From positions 2,666,001-2,730,000 of the forward strand of contig NZ_CP114039.1 in the NCBI RefSeq assembly GCF_026965535.1: a DNA stretch of 64,000 nt, written 5' to 3'. The notes beneath the pieces are model-generated. The model ran no database searches, was not told where the DNA came from, and saw only the letters and a list, made by a program, of their open reading frames with translations. The stretch's first letter is position 1, and every line of letters starts with the position of its first letter. Source of the DNA: Corallococcus sp. NCRR. Lineage in GTDB: Bacteria; Myxococcota; Myxococcia; Myxococcales; Myxococcaceae. Below are positions 1 through 9,763 of the stretch, piece after piece. The translations under genes were made by a program, and so were the position numbers.

Positions 1-1
1 C

Positions 2-1408
2 GTGGGGTCCAAGAAGTTCACCGAGTCCGTCATCCTCGGGGAGATGGTGACGCAGGTGGCGAAGGACGCGGGCGCGCGGGCGTCGCACCGGCGCGAGCTG
101 GGCGGCACCACGGTGCTGTGGGAGGCGCTGCGCCGGGGCGAGCTGGATGTCTATCCCGAGTACACCGGCACGCTGCGCCAGGAGTTGCTCGTGGGCCGCG
201 CGCTGCCGGACGACGACGCGCTGAGGAAGGCGCTCGCGGACGAAGGCCTGCGGATGAGCGCGCCGCTGGGCTTCAACAACACCTACGCGCTGGGCATGAA
301 GGAAGCGGAGGCCCAGCGGCTGGGCATCCGCCGCATCTCCGACTTGAAGGCGCACCCGGAGCTGCGCGTGGGCTTCAGCAACGAGTTCATGCAGCGGGGC
401 GACGGCTGGCCCGCGCTGCGCGACGCGTACGGCCTGCCCCAGCGCGACGTGCGCGGCCTGGACCACGACCTGGCGTACCGGGGCATGGAGAGCGGGGCCA
501 TCCAGCTCACGGACCTGTACTCCACGGACGCGGAGATCGCCGCCTACGGCTTGCGCGTGCTGGAGGACGACCGGCACCACTTCCCCGCGTACGACGCCGT
601 GCTCCTCTACCGCGCGGACCTGGAGACCCGTGCGCCCCAAGTGGCCCAGGCGCTGCGCCGGCTGGAGGGCTCGCTGACGGAGGCGAAGATGGTCCAGCTC
701 AACGCCCGCGCGCGGCTGGAGCATGTGCCGGAGGCCCAGGTGGCGGCGGACTTCCTCCAGGCTTCATTCGGCCTGACGACGGAGGTGCGCACGGACGGGC
801 GGGGGGCACGCATCTGGCAGCGCACGCGCGAGCACCTGTTCCTCGTGGGGCTGTCGCTGATGGCGGCCATCGCGCTCGCCATCCCGCTGGGTGTGGTGGC
901 CGCTCGACGTCCGCGCCTGGGGCAGGGCGTGCTGGGCCTCTCCAGCGTCATCCAGACGGTGCCGTCGCTGGCGCTGCTGGTGTTCATGATTCCGCTGCTG
1001 GGTATCGGCTCGAAGCCGGCCATCGCGGCGCTGTTCCTCTACAGCCTGCTGCCCATCGTGCGGAACACGGCGGCGGGGCTCCAGGGCATCCCGTGGGAGG
1101 TGCGCGAGTCCGCGGAGGCGCTGGGCCTGCCGTCCGGCGCGAGGCTCTGGCGCATCGAGCTGCCCATGGCGGCGGCCTCCATCCTCGCGGGTATCCAGAC
1201 GGCGGCGGTCATCAACGTGGGCACCGCCACGCTGGGCGCGCTGGTGGGCGCGGGCGGCTACGGCCAGCCCATCCTCACCGGCATCCGCCTGGACGACGTG
1301 GGGCTCATCTTGGAAGGCGCGGTGCCCGCGGCGGTGCTCGCGCTCGCGGTCAGCGGCCTCTTCGAGGCGGTGGCGCGCGTGCTGGTGCCTCGCGGGCTGC
1401 GCGGCTGA
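2..1408 (+). CDS. Glycine betaine/osmoprotectant ABC transporter, substrate-binding and permease fusion (5' truncated)
   Basis: The product imports a quaternary-ammonium osmoprotectant (OpuC/ProX-type). The visible 468 residues hold a substrate-binding domain (about 1-260), with GSKKFTES near the first visible residue and an ELDVYPEYTGT segment typical of the family. A BPD_transp_1 permease domain follows (about 275-468) with several membrane helices and an EAA loop (EVRESAEALGLPSG). The GTG at base 2 is merely in frame. The true start and export signal probably lie before the window. A binding domain placed before the permease in one chain is a known but less common arrangement. No ATPase gene is seen downstream, because the next gene converges 3 bases away, so the ATPase should lie upstream. 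Confidence 0.88.
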   Translation: MGSKKFTESVILGEMVTQVAKDAGARASHRRELGGTTVLWEALRRGELDVYPEYTGTLRQELLVGRALPDDDALRKALADEGLRMSAPLGFNNTYALGMKEAEAQRLGIRRISDLKAHPELRVGFSNEFMQRGDGWPALRDAYGLPQRDVRGLDHDLAYRGMESGAIQLTDLYSTDAEIAAYGLRVLEDDRHHFPAYDAVLLYRADLETRAPQVAQALRRLEGSLTEAKMVQLNARARLEHVPEAQVAADFLQASFGLTTEVRTDGRGARIWQRTREHLFLVGLSLMAAIALAIPLGVVAARRPRLGQGVLGLSSVIQTVPSLALLVFMIPLLGIGSKPAIAALFLYSLLPIVRNTAAGLQGIPWEVRESAEALGLPSGARLWRIELPMAAASILAGIQTAAVINVGTATLGALVGAGGYGQPILTGIRLDDVGLILEGAVPAAVLALAVSGLFEAVARVLVPRGLRG

Positions 1409-1411
1409 GCG

Positions 1412-2386
1412 CTACACCGGCTCCACGTGGGAGGCCGGCTCGGCGGCGGGCTCCAGGCGCGGTGCGTCCTCCGCGAGCCCCGCCGCGCACAGCCGCACCA
1501 CGCACATCCACACGCAGTCCGCGAGCAGCAGGTGCACCAGCTGCATCGTCACGGGCGCCAGCAGCACCAGGTTGATGATGCCCGCGCACAGCTGCGCGAC
1601 GTACACGCCGGTGAGCCACGCCGAGGCGCGCCGCACGTCCGGCGAGGGCCGCAGCCGCGCCACCTGACGGCCGCCGAACACCAGCAGCGCGCCCATGGCC
1701 ACCGCGATGGCCGGGTGGAACACGCGCAGGCGCAACAGCACGTGCGCCGTCTCGGACAGGTCCTGCTCGAAGCCGTGCGTGAGGCTGGTGGCGGGGAAGA
1801 GCGTGTCGCCCAGCGCGGCCACCGCGCCGCTGATGCCCAGCACCAGCATGCCGACGATGCTCCCGCCCAAGAGCGCGCCCACCACGCCCTGGCCCTGGAG
1901 CACCATGCGCGCGCGGCCCTTGGAGGCCCACACCACCAGCGTCTGCGCGCCCACCAGGAGGAAGGTGTTGGTCAGGTGCACGCCCATCCACACCGCGCGG
2001 CCCAGGCGCGCGTCCTGCGCCACGTACTTGAGCAGCACGATGCCCGCGCCCACCAGGCCTTCGGTGAGCATGAACACCAGCGCCCAGAACGCCGCCTTGC
2101 GGCCCGGGTGGCCCTTGGGGAACTCGCGGCGGCCCCAGACGTAGAGGGCGACGGCGAGCAGCGTGGCCAGGCCGCTCGTCACACGGTGGGTGTACTCGAT
2201 GAGGGTCTGGAGGGAGGGCGCGCGGGGCAGCACCTCGCCGTTGCAGACGGGCCAGTGGTCACCGCAGCCCGCGCCGGAGCCGGTGGCGCGCACGAACGCG
2301 CCCCAGAGGATGACGCCCAGGCTATAGAGGAGCACGCCCTGGCTGAACCACTGGAAGCGGCGGGTCGCGGCGGTGGGAAGGGTCAT
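1412..2386 (-). CDS. ctaA: Heme A synthase (COX15/CtaA family)
   Basis: This 324-residue integral membrane protein oxidises the methyl group of heme O to the formyl group of heme A for aa3-type cytochrome oxidases. It shows about eight hydrophobic helices, an N-terminal GSGAGCGDHWPVC segment, and the family ExxH signature in IEYTHRV. Further helix histidines (GVHLTN, FHPAIAVAMG, QLVHLLLAD) match the heme ligands of CtaA. The ATG follows a strong GGGAGGGAA ribosome binding site. The 3' end nearly abuts the converging transporter gene. No cytochrome oxidase genes are in view. Confidence 0.88.
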   Translation of the reverse strand: MTLPTAATRRFQWFSQGVLLYSLGVILWGAFVRATGSGAGCGDHWPVCNGEVLPRAPSLQTLIEYTHRVTSGLATLLAVALYVWGRREFPKGHPGRKAAFWALVFMLTEGLVGAGIVLLKYVAQDARLGRAVWMGVHLTNTFLLVGAQTLVVWASKGRARMVLQGQGVVGALLGGSIVGMLVLGISGAVAALGDTLFPATSLTHGFEQDLSETAHVLLRLRVFHPAIAVAMGALLVFGGRQVARLRPSPDVRRASAWLTGVYVAQLCAGIINLVLLAPVTMQLVHLLLADCVWMCVVRLCAAGLAEDAPRLEPAAEPASHVEPV

Positions 2387-2533
2387 CGTTCCCTCCCACT
2401 ACCGCATCCGTTCACAGGGAACCACCGAGCGCCTGTGTCCGGCTGCCCACCGCGCGCCAATGGCTCAACACCTGCGCTTATGGGGCCACCCACGACAGTC
2501 CCCAACCCCGGGGGAAGTTGTTAGCGTCACCTC

Positions 2534-3661
2534 GTGCCCCGAGACCGCGAAGCGCCCCCTGCCTCCTCGCCCCCTCACGATGCGGCCGAGCGCCTGCGTC
2601 GGCTGGAGGCGGCCATCGAGGAGGGACGTGCGCGCAAGGACGCGGCCCTGGAGGGGTGGGTGCGCAGGATGGGCCGCCTGCCCACCGAGAAGGAGCGCGA
2701 CCGCTGGGAGCGGGAGTGGGAGCGCGGCGCGGAGCGGGAACGCCAGCGGTGGGAGAAGCAGTGGGAGCGCGAGTCGAAGGACGCCCTGCGCCGCGCGGAG
2801 CGGCAGGCCAAGCGCGACGCGTACATCGCGCAGCAGCAGGCGCACCGGGACGCGAAGCGCGCGGAGAAGGCGGCGCGGGAGGAGGCCGCGCGCAACCCGG
2901 TGGTGGGCGTGGGGCAGCTCGTCGTCGCGCTGGCGTGCGTGGCCACGGTGGTGCGATTGCCGCAGCAGTACTGGTGGCTGGTGTTCGTGGCGCTCGCGTT
3001 CTTCAAGGGCGCCGCGAAGCACCTGCGCCCGAGCAACAACCCCTTGCTGACGCGCGTGGAGGAGCCGCCCACGCCGGTGCCGCCCCAGCAGGTGAAGGCC
3101 CCGGAGGTGCCGGTGGATCCGCGCCTGACGCGCGTGGACGCTGTCTGCGAGAAGCTGCTCGCGGAGCTGCGGGCGGGGAGGGGCGTGTTGCAGGAGATGG
3201 TGCGCTCGCCGGATCGCACCGTGCAGGACCTGCGCAAGAGCTGCCACGAGCTCGTCCGCCGCGAGCGCGAGCTGCGCACGGTGGCGCCGCCGGAGGACGT
3301 GCAGCGGCTGGCGGACGAGCGCAAGAAGCTGGAGACGCGCTGGGCCTCGGAGGAGGACGTGGTGGTGCGCGACCGGCTGCGCGCGGCGTTGCAGGTGCTG
3401 GATGAGCAGGTGCGCCAGCGCGCGGAGTTGACGAAGGCGGCGGACCGGCTGGAGGCCGAGTTCACGCGGCTCGCGTACACGCTGGAGAACCTCTACGCCC
3501 AGGTGCTGCGGGTGCGCTCGGCGGACGCGGCGGACGCGGACGTGGCCGGCGCGGGCCTGCGCCACAGCGTGGAGCAGCTGGGCGCGGAGGTGGACGCCGT
3601 GACATCCGCGCTGGAAGAGGTGCACGGCGCGCCCGTGGATGGCCGGGTGCGCACGCGCTGA
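2534..3661 (+). CDS. Membrane-anchored coiled-coil protein, function unknown
   Basis: This is a 375-residue protein from a GTG start that I do not recognise. The N-terminal 120 residues are extremely charged (Arg/Glu-rich, with WEREWERG-like periodicity) and should form a long helix. Two closely spaced hydrophobic stretches (about 133-165, around VALACVATVVRL and WWLVFVALAFF) look like a membrane hairpin. The C-terminal 200 residues are again heptad-like coiled coil. A membrane-tethered structural or scaffold role is inferred from architecture only. It is transcribed away from ctaA and converges with the aldehyde dehydrogenase with no gap. Confidence 0.75.
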   Translation: MPRDREAPPASSPPHDAAERLRRLEAAIEEGRARKDAALEGWVRRMGRLPTEKERDRWEREWERGAERERQRWEKQWERESKDALRRAERQAKRDAYIAQQQAHRDAKRAEKAAREEAARNPVVGVGQLVVALACVATVVRLPQQYWWLVFVALAFFKGAAKHLRPSNNPLLTRVEEPPTPVPPQQVKAPEVPVDPRLTRVDAVCEKLLAELRAGRGVLQEMVRSPDRTVQDLRKSCHELVRRERELRTVAPPEDVQRLADERKKLETRWASEEDVVVRDRLRAALQVLDEQVRQRAELTKAADRLEAEFTRLAYTLENLYAQVLRVRSADAADADVAGAGLRHSVEQLGAEVDAVTSALEEVHGAPVDGRVRTR

Positions 3662-5068
3662 CTATTCGCCCGCGTGCTTCGACGGCGGCGGTGCGCCGGA
3701 CGCGCCGGTGATGCGGACGGTCTTGGCGTTGACGAACTCGCGGATGCCCAGGTCGGCCAGCTCGCGGCCGTGGCCGGAGTGCTTCACGCCGCCGAAGGGC
3801 AGGCGCGCGTCGGACGCGACGAGCGCGTTGACGAACACCATGCCGGCCTCGATGCCGTCGATGAGCCGGCGCTGTTCGTTCGCGTCCTGGGTCCACACGC
3901 TGGCGCCCAGGCCGAAGGGCGTCGCGTTGGCCAGCTCGATGGCGTGCTCCAGGTCGCGGGCGCGCAGCAGCGTGGCCACGGGACCGAAGAGCTCGTCATG
4001 GAAGGCGGGGGCCTTGGGTGGCGGATCCGCCAGGACGGTGGGCGGGTAGAAGTTGCCGGGGCCGCCCTGGGGCTTGCCGCCCAGCAGGAGCCGGGTGCCG
4101 GCCTTCACGCTCTCCTGCACCTGGGCATGCAGCCCTTCGAGGATGCCGGGCGTGGCGAGGGGGCCCACGTCGGTCTTTGGATCCATGGGGTCGCCGACCA
4201 CCATGGTCTTCATGCGTTCGACGAAGCGGCGTTCGAACTCCTGGGCGATGGGCTCGGCGACGATGAAGCGCTTGGCGGCGATGCAGGACTGGCCGTTGTT
4301 GATGAGGCGCGCGGACACGGCGGTGTGCACGGCCTTGTCCAGGTCCGCGCTGGGCATGACGATGAACGGATCGCTGCCGCCCAGCTCCAGGACGACCTTC
4401 TTGATGGCACGGCCCGCGGCGGCGCCGACCGCGCGTCCGGCGCCCTCGCTGCCGGTGAGGGTGACGGCCTTCACGCGAGGGTCTTCGATGACGCGGTTCA
4501 CCTCCGACGTCTCGATGAACAGCGATTGGAAGGCGCCTTCCGGGAAGCCGGCGGTGCGGAAGATTTCTTCGAGTGCGATGGCGCACTGGGGCACGTTGCT
4601 GGCGTGTTTGAGGAGGCCCACGTTGCCGGCCATGAGGGCGGGGGCGGCGAAGCGCACGACCTGCCAGAAGGGGAAGTTCCACGGCATGATGGCGAGCACG
4701 GGGCCCAGGGGCTGGTAGCGCACGAAGGCGGTGTCGCCGTCCACGTCGATGGGCGTGTCGCGCAGGAGCTTCTCGGCGCGGGTGACGTAGTAGCGGCACG
4801 CGGTGGCGGACTTGATGGACTCCGCCTTGGCGGCCTCCAGCGGCTTGCCCATCTCCTCCGTCATCATGCGGCCGAAGCGGTCGGCCTCGACCTCGAGGAT
4901 TTCAGCGGCGCGGCGCATCCAGCGGGCGCGGTCAGCGAAGGACGTCTCGCGGTAGGAGCGGAACGTGTCCGCGGCCCGTTGCAGCTTGCGCTCCAGCTCC
5001 GCGGACGAGAGCACGTCGAACGTGCGCAGCGTCTTGCCGGTGGTGGGGCTGATGGTGGCGATGGCCAT
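3662..5068 (-). CDS. gabD: NAD(P)-dependent aldehyde dehydrogenase, succinate-semialdehyde type
   Basis: This 468-residue ALDH-superfamily enzyme is predicted to oxidise succinate semialdehyde to succinate. It shows the cofactor-loop segment IMPWNFPFWQV, the catalytic glutamate in LELGGSDPF (about residue 230), the nucleophilic cysteine in NNGQSCIA (about 265) and the C-terminal PFGGVKHSGHGRE motif. Length and the compact N terminus fit the GabD/YneI (Sad) group better than the two ALDH3-like enzymes at 20.5-23.4 kb. Substrate assignment rests on family resemblance only, and no GABA transaminase gene is adjacent. Confidence 0.85.
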   Translation of the reverse strand: MAIATISPTTGKTLRTFDVLSSAELERKLQRAADTFRSYRETSFADRARWMRRAAEILEVEADRFGRMMTEEMGKPLEAAKAESIKSATACRYYVTRAEKLLRDTPIDVDGDTAFVRYQPLGPVLAIMPWNFPFWQVVRFAAPALMAGNVGLLKHASNVPQCAIALEEIFRTAGFPEGAFQSLFIETSEVNRVIEDPRVKAVTLTGSEGAGRAVGAAAGRAIKKVVLELGGSDPFIVMPSADLDKAVHTAVSARLINNGQSCIAAKRFIVAEPIAQEFERRFVERMKTMVVGDPMDPKTDVGPLATPGILEGLHAQVQESVKAGTRLLLGGKPQGGPGNFYPPTVLADPPPKAPAFHDELFGPVATLLRARDLEHAIELANATPFGLGASVWTQDANEQRRLIDGIEAGMVFVNALVASDARLPFGGVKHSGHGRELADLGIREFVNAKTVRITGASGAPPPSKHAGE

Positions 5069-5092
5069 GTGCGGGTGCCTCCAGTGCGAACG

Positions 5093-5305
5093 TCACCGGG
5101 TGATAACAGGCCACACTCCCGTGACAATGCCTCCGGAGTACGAGCGTCCAGGGGCGTACGCCAGCAAGTGGACGTTGTTCGTGCCCGGGGGCAGGAGCTC
5201 ACGAAGCGGAGACGGGAGCACGAGTCCATACCGCTGCTCGAACGCATCCAGAACCGCGTTGCTCAGCAACGGTCCACCCTCGGTCGTCCGCATGCGCTGA
5301 ACCAT
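5093..5305 (-). pseudogene. SUKH/SMI1-KNR4-like fragment
   Basis: A 70-codon reading frame lies in the gap between the aldehyde dehydrogenase and the ExbD genes. Residues about 14-38 (NAVLDAFEQRYGLVLPSPLR) match the opening helix-turn of SUKH (SMI1/KNR4) domains, which are common immunity proteins. The rest of that domain (about 80-100 more residues) is missing. It is therefore likely a remnant, or a short gene with a diverged end. The remaining 361-base gap (5069-5429) shows nothing else apart from the ribosome binding site for the downstream gene. Confidence 0.35.
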
Positions 5306-5429
5306 ATGTCTCGTGCGGAGAATACGAACATCCCCCGTGACCGAACCATGACCGAACCACCGAGTGCCCAAGGCCAACGCATCCTCGGCCCCGTGGTCCC
5401 ATGGTGTCCGACGCACAGGGAGGTCGTGC

Positions 5430-5843
<414 letters not shown>

Positions 5844-5854
5844 GGAGGACCGCC

Positions 5855-6289
5855 ATGCACGCAAGACGCCCCGTCGTGGTGAAGCCCCAGCCCGGTCTCC
5901 AGTCCGAACCCAACGTCACGCCGCTCGTGGACGTGGTCCTCGTCCTGCTGATCATCTTCATGGTCGTGATGCCGCTGATGCGTGGCGAGTTCGCGCTCCA
6001 GCTCCCCTCTGCCGGGGACCCGGGCGCCTACGCCATGTCCCCCGAGGACCTGCCCCCAGGCCTCATCCGGCTCACGGCGGAGGGCGCGCTCCTCATCGAC
6101 GGCGACCCGGTGAGCGAAGCGGACTACATCCCGCGCCTGCGGGCCTTCCTGGCGGCCCGCCCCAAGGGCCAGCGCGGCCTGTACTTCCAGCCTGACGCCC
6201 GTGCCCCCTACACCCGGCTCATCGCCGCCCTCGACGGCGCGAAGCTCGCGGGCGCGGAGAGCCTGGGCCTGACCTTCACGAAACCCTGA
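5855..6289 (+). CDS. ExbD/TolR-type biopolymer transport protein (copy 2)
   Basis: This 144-residue paralogue of the preceding gene shares the NVTPLVDVVLVLLIIFMVV helix with its conserved aspartate, but its periplasmic part is clearly diverged (QLPSAGDPGAYAMSPEDLPP). An AGGAGG site overlapping the end of the preceding gene decides the ATG at 5855. Paired ExbD genes are common in myxobacteria and probably assemble as a heterodimer on one ExbB pentamer. That heterodimer idea is inference. Confidence 0.88.
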   Translation: MHARRPVVVKPQPGLQSEPNVTPLVDVVLVLLIIFMVVMPLMRGEFALQLPSAGDPGAYAMSPEDLPPGLIRLTAEGALLIDGDPVSEADYIPRLRAFLAARPKGQRGLYFQPDARAPYTRLIAALDGAKLAGAESLGLTFTKP

Positions 6290-6363
6290 GCACCTGGAGC
6301 CTGTCCGACACTCGCCGCGAAAAGCCCGTGGCCAGCCCGCACCCGCTGTCTTAAGTCACGGCC

Positions 6364-7092
6364 ATGTCACGAGGGCCATGGCGGTGGGTGTCGGGTTGGG
6401 ATGCGATGGTGACGCGGCCCCTGGGGCTGCTCCTGCTCGTGGTCGCGTGCGTCCTGGGCTTCGTCGTCCTGTCCGACGAGGTGCATGAAGGCGACACGCA
6501 GGACATCGACGAGCGCATCGTGCGCTCCCTGCGCCGTGAAGAAGACCCCGCGCGCCCCCGGGGCCCGTGGTGGCTCTCGGAGACCGCTCGCGACGTGACG
6601 TCCCTGGGCGGCTTCCCCGTCCTGGCGATCCTCACCGCGGCCGTGTGCGGCTTCCTCGTGGTGGCCCGCCGCTACCGCACCAGCCTCTTCGTGCTGTCCT
6701 CCATCGTCGGCGGGTGGATCCTCAACGCGCTGCTCAAGAACCTGTTCCACCGCCCGCGCCCCTCGGTGGTGCCCCACCTCACCGAGACCATGTCCACCAG
6801 CTTCCCCAGCGGCCACGCCATGCTGTCCGCCATCACCTACCTCACGCTGGGCGCGCTCCTGGCCCAGTTCGCGGAACACCGCCGCGTGAAGGTCTACCTC
6901 CTCACCGTGGCCCTGGTGCTCTCCGTCCTCGTGGGCTGCACCCGCGTCTACCTGGGCGTGCACTACCCCACGGACGTGCTCGGCGGCTGGGTGGCCGGGC
7001 TCGCATGGGCCCTGTTCGTCACCGTCGCCGCCCGCACCGTGCGCCGCCGCAGCCCCGCCCTTCAAGAAGAGGCCCAGCGCCCCGTGGAATGA
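6364..7092 (+). CDS. PAP2-family membrane phosphatase
   Basis: This 242-residue membrane protein has the three-part phosphatidic-acid phosphatase signature: KNLFHRPRP, SFPSGHAM, and TRVYLGVHYPTDVLGG with the catalytic histidine. It has an N-terminal helix and four or five further hydrophobic helices. Members dephosphorylate phosphatidate, undecaprenyl diphosphate or phosphatidylglycerophosphate, and the substrate cannot be told from sequence. The active-site loops should face the periplasm. The gene is separated from the deacetylase-family gene by 108 bases and may be cotranscribed with it. Confidence 0.88.
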   Translation: MSRGPWRWVSGWDAMVTRPLGLLLLVVACVLGFVVLSDEVHEGDTQDIDERIVRSLRREEDPARPRGPWWLSETARDVTSLGGFPVLAILTAAVCGFLVVARRYRTSLFVLSSIVGGWILNALLKNLFHRPRPSVVPHLTETMSTSFPSGHAMLSAITYLTLGALLAQFAEHRRVKVYLLTVALVLSVLVGCTRVYLGVHYPTDVLGGWVAGLAWALFVTVAARTVRRRSPALQEEAQRPVE

Positions 7093-7200
7093 GCCTTGCG
7101 CCCACGGCCTCCACGCGTGATGAAGGGGCCACCACTCCTGACTCCCCGTGCCCCTCCTCTCCTTGAACCTCCGCCCCTTCCAGCCGCCCGAGAGGCGCGG

Positions 7201-8997
7201 ATGATTCAGGCGTGGCTCTGGAAGCTGGGCCTGGGACGCGGCCGGGTGCACGTCTTCTACGACGAGGCCTACCGGCTGCCCCTCTCCGGCATCGAGTCCT
7301 CCGTGGGCATCGAGCCGCGCGGCACCGACTTCACCACCTGGTACCTGCTGGAGTCCGGCGTGGTGCGCGCCGCGGACGTGCGCCACCCCGTGCCCGTGTC
7401 CTACGCGCAGCTCGCGCGCGTGCACGACGCCCGCTACCTGGAGTCCCTCGCCGACCCCTCGATGCTCGCGCGCATCTACGCCACCGACCCGTCCGAGGTC
7501 CCCGTGGACGCGCTCCTGGACAGCGTGCGGCTCGTGTGCGGCGGCACGCTGGGCGCGGCCCGGCTGGCGCTCGCGCGGCAGACGCCCGTGGTCAACATGG
7601 CCGGCGGCTTCCACCACGCGCGCCCGGACAAGGGCGGCGGCTTCTGCACCGTCAATGACATCGCCGTGGCCGTGGCGGACCTGCGCGCCTCCGGCTTCGA
7701 GGGCTCCGTGGCCGTGCTGGACCTGGACGCGCACCCGCCGGACGGCACCGCCGCGTGCCTCGCCGGACAGCCGAAGACGTGGATCGGCTCCGTGTCCGGC
7801 AGCGACTGGGGCGTGCTGCCCCCCGGCGTGGATGAGACCCGCGTGCCGGACGGCTGCGACGACGTCACCTACGTGCAGAAGGTGAAGGACCTGCTCGCGC
7901 GGATGCCCGCCTCCGACATCACCTTCGTCATCGCGGGCGGGGACGTGCTGGCCGGGGACCGCTTCGGGCGCGTGGGCATCACGCTCCAGGGCGCGCGCAA
8001 GCGCGACGTGGCCATCGCCGCGGCGCTGCGGGGCCGGGCCAGCGTGTGGCTGCCCGGGGGCGGCTACCACGCGGAGTCCTGGAAGCTGTTCGCGGGCACC
8101 GTGCTGGTGCTCGCGGGCCTGGGCCACCAGCGCATCACCGCGCGCTACGACCCGTTGAGCGCGCGCTTCCAGCGCATCGCGCACCTGTTGGATCCGGAGA
8201 ACGGCAACACCGGCGGCAAGGCGCCGCACTGGGAGCCCTTCTCGCTGGAGGACCTGGAGGGCCCGCTGCGGCTGGGGCCGGAGGTCCAGCCGCGCGTGCT
8301 GGGCCACTACACCGCGCAGGGCATCGAGTACGCGCTCTTCCGCTACGGCCTGCTGTCGTACGTGGAGCGCCTGGGCTACAGCCGCCTGCGCGTGCAGGTG
8401 GCCTCCACCGGCGGCACCGGCGACCGCATCATGGTGCTGGGCCACGCGGGAGGCCGCGAGCACCTGCTGTCGGACTCGGTGGTGGAGAAGAAGGAGCTGC
8501 AGGGCGAGACCTTCCTCTTCGCCAACTGGCTGTCCCTACGCCACCCGCGCGCGCGCTTCAGCGACAAGCGCCCGCAACTGCCCGGCCAGGAGGTGCCCGG
8601 CCTGGGCCTGTCGCGCGAGACGACGGAGGTGCTGCTCGCCATGGCCCAGCGCCTGGGCCTGGCGGGCGTGGCCTTCCGGCCCATGTGGTACCACCTGGCC
8701 GTCGTCGCGCGCGGCCGCTTCCACTTCGCCACCCCGGAGCGCCAGGGCCGCTTCGAGGCGCTGATGCGCGACCTGTCCTCGCTGTCGCTCGTGGAGGCCA
8801 CGCGCGCCGTGGCCGAAGGGCGCGTGCGCCTCAATGGCCAGCCGTACCCGTGGGAGCCGGACGACATGGTCTGCCGCCTGTCCCCCGTCTCCCTGGACGC
8901 GGAGGCCGTGGAGAAGGAGCGCGAGCGCTGCCACTTCACCGTGGAGCCCGCGCCGGAGCCCACGGCCGCTCCGCCGGTGAAGCCCGAGCCCCTCTGA
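7201..8997 (+). CDS. Histone deacetylase-family (arginase fold) protein with an extra C-terminal domain
   Basis: This 598-residue protein starts with a deacetylase domain (about 1-320). Visible catalytic elements are GGFHHA (His pair, about 134-139), the metal-binding DLDAH (about 174) followed by PPDGT, a second metal aspartate in GGDVLAGDRFGR (about 246) and a GGGY active-site tyrosine (about 286). Typical bacterial acetoin-utilisation or polyamine deacetylases are 310-380 residues, so roughly 270 residues at the C terminus are additional. They do not match a family I know. The ATG at 7201 is preferred because the 35 upstream in-frame codons are proline-rich and unlike an HDAC N terminus. 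The likely substrate is an acetylated lysine or polyamine. Confidence 0.82.
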   Translation: MIQAWLWKLGLGRGRVHVFYDEAYRLPLSGIESSVGIEPRGTDFTTWYLLESGVVRAADVRHPVPVSYAQLARVHDARYLESLADPSMLARIYATDPSEVPVDALLDSVRLVCGGTLGAARLALARQTPVVNMAGGFHHARPDKGGGFCTVNDIAVAVADLRASGFEGSVAVLDLDAHPPDGTAACLAGQPKTWIGSVSGSDWGVLPPGVDETRVPDGCDDVTYVQKVKDLLARMPASDITFVIAGGDVLAGDRFGRVGITLQGARKRDVAIAAALRGRASVWLPGGGYHAESWKLFAGTVLVLAGLGHQRITARYDPLSARFQRIAHLLDPENGNTGGKAPHWEPFSLEDLEGPLRLGPEVQPRVLGHYTAQGIEYALFRYGLLSYVERLGYSRLRVQVASTGGTGDRIMVLGHAGGREHLLSDSVVEKKELQGETFLFANWLSLRHPRARFSDKRPQLPGQEVPGLGLSRETTEVLLAMAQRLGLAGVAFRPMWYHLAVVARGRFHFATPERQGRFEALMRDLSSLSLVEATRAVAEGRVRLNGQPYPWEPDDMVCRLSPVSLDAEAVEKERERCHFTVEPAPEPTAAPPVKPEPL

Positions 8998-9012
8998 CGC
9001 CGCGGCGCCAGA

Positions 9013-9030
9013 GCCCGGTGGACGCCGGGC
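9013..9030 (+). terminator. GC-rich stem-loop after the deacetylase gene
   Basis: GCCCGG and CCGGGC form a perfect 6-bp stem around a 6-base loop, 16 bases after the deacetylase stop. No T-run follows, so termination activity is uncertain. Confidence 0.3.
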
Positions 9031-9048
9031 CCGTGGTAGTCAGGACGC

Positions 9049-9717
9049 GTGGACCTGGACGCGCAACGCCGTGAACAACACAAGCTGCGGCTGTCGTGGA
9101 TGCCGTGGCTCTACTTCAGCCTCAAGCCCCGCCACCGCGAGTGGGCGGAGGCCTGGCAGCGCGAGGTGCAGGACCGCCTGCGCGCGCTGGAGACGGTGGA
9201 TATCGCAGAAGGATGTTTCATCGCGCCGGAGGCGCGCATCTTCGCGGAGCCCGGCCGCACCGTGCGCATCGGGCCGGCGTGCAGCATCGGCGCGGACGCC
9301 TTCGTGCACGGGCCGGTGGTGCTGGGGCCGCGCGTCAGCCTCAACGCGCGCGTCAGCCTGGACGGCGGCGCGTGCGGCATCCGCATCGGGGAGGGCAGCC
9401 GCATCGCCACCGGCGCCACGCTCTACGCCTTCGACCACGGGCTCGCGCCGGACCGCCCCGTGCGCGAGCAGCCCGTCACCTCGAAGGGCATCGTGATCGG
9501 CCAGGACGTCTGGGTGGGCGCCAACGCGGGCATCACGGACGGTGTCACCGTGGGCGACCACGCAGTGATTGGCATGGGCGCCGTCGTCACCCGCGACGTG
9601 CCTCCGTGGGCCATCGTCGGTGGCGTGCCTGCACGCTTGCTCGGGGATCGCCGTCAACGCCCCCGTTCCGGAATTCCCGGGGGCTGGGAGCCTCCAGACT
9701 CCGAGGGAAACCCTTGA
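9049..9717 (+). CDS. Acyltransferase with left-handed beta-helix (hexapeptide repeats)
   Basis: This 222-residue protein of the LbH acyltransferase (maa/WbbJ-like) group has a GTG start. Imperfect [LIV]-G-x4 repeats run from about residue 55 to 200 (for example [16 protein letters not shown] and [18 protein letters not shown]). The loop histidine in YAFDHG matches the catalytic position, and [11 protein letters not shown] closes the helix as in sugar O-acetyltransferases. It probably acetylates a cell-surface sugar. The acceptor is unknown, and no polysaccharide genes are adjacent. Confidence 0.85.
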   Translation: MDLDAQRREQHKLRLSWMPWLYFSLKPRHREWAEAWQREVQDRLRALETVDIAEGCFIAPEARIFAEPGRTVRIGPACSIGADAFVHGPVVLGPRVSLNARVSLDGGACGIRIGEGSRIATGATLYAFDHGLAPDRPVREQPVTSKGIVIGQDVWVGANAGITDGVTVGDHAVIGMGAVVTRDVPPWAIVGGVPARLLGDRRQRPRSGIPGGWEPPDSEGNP

Positions 9718-9733
9718 GTCCCGGGTGGGTCCA

Positions 9734-9763
9734 TTGACTTTGAAACATTCGAGCGCCTTATGC
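9734..9763 (+). promoter_or_regulatory. Candidate sigma-70-type promoter for the histidine kinase gene
   Basis: TTGACT at 9734 and TTATGC at 9758 are separated by 18 bases in an unusually AT-rich patch, about 105 bases before the kinase start. This is pattern evidence only. Confidence 0.35.
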
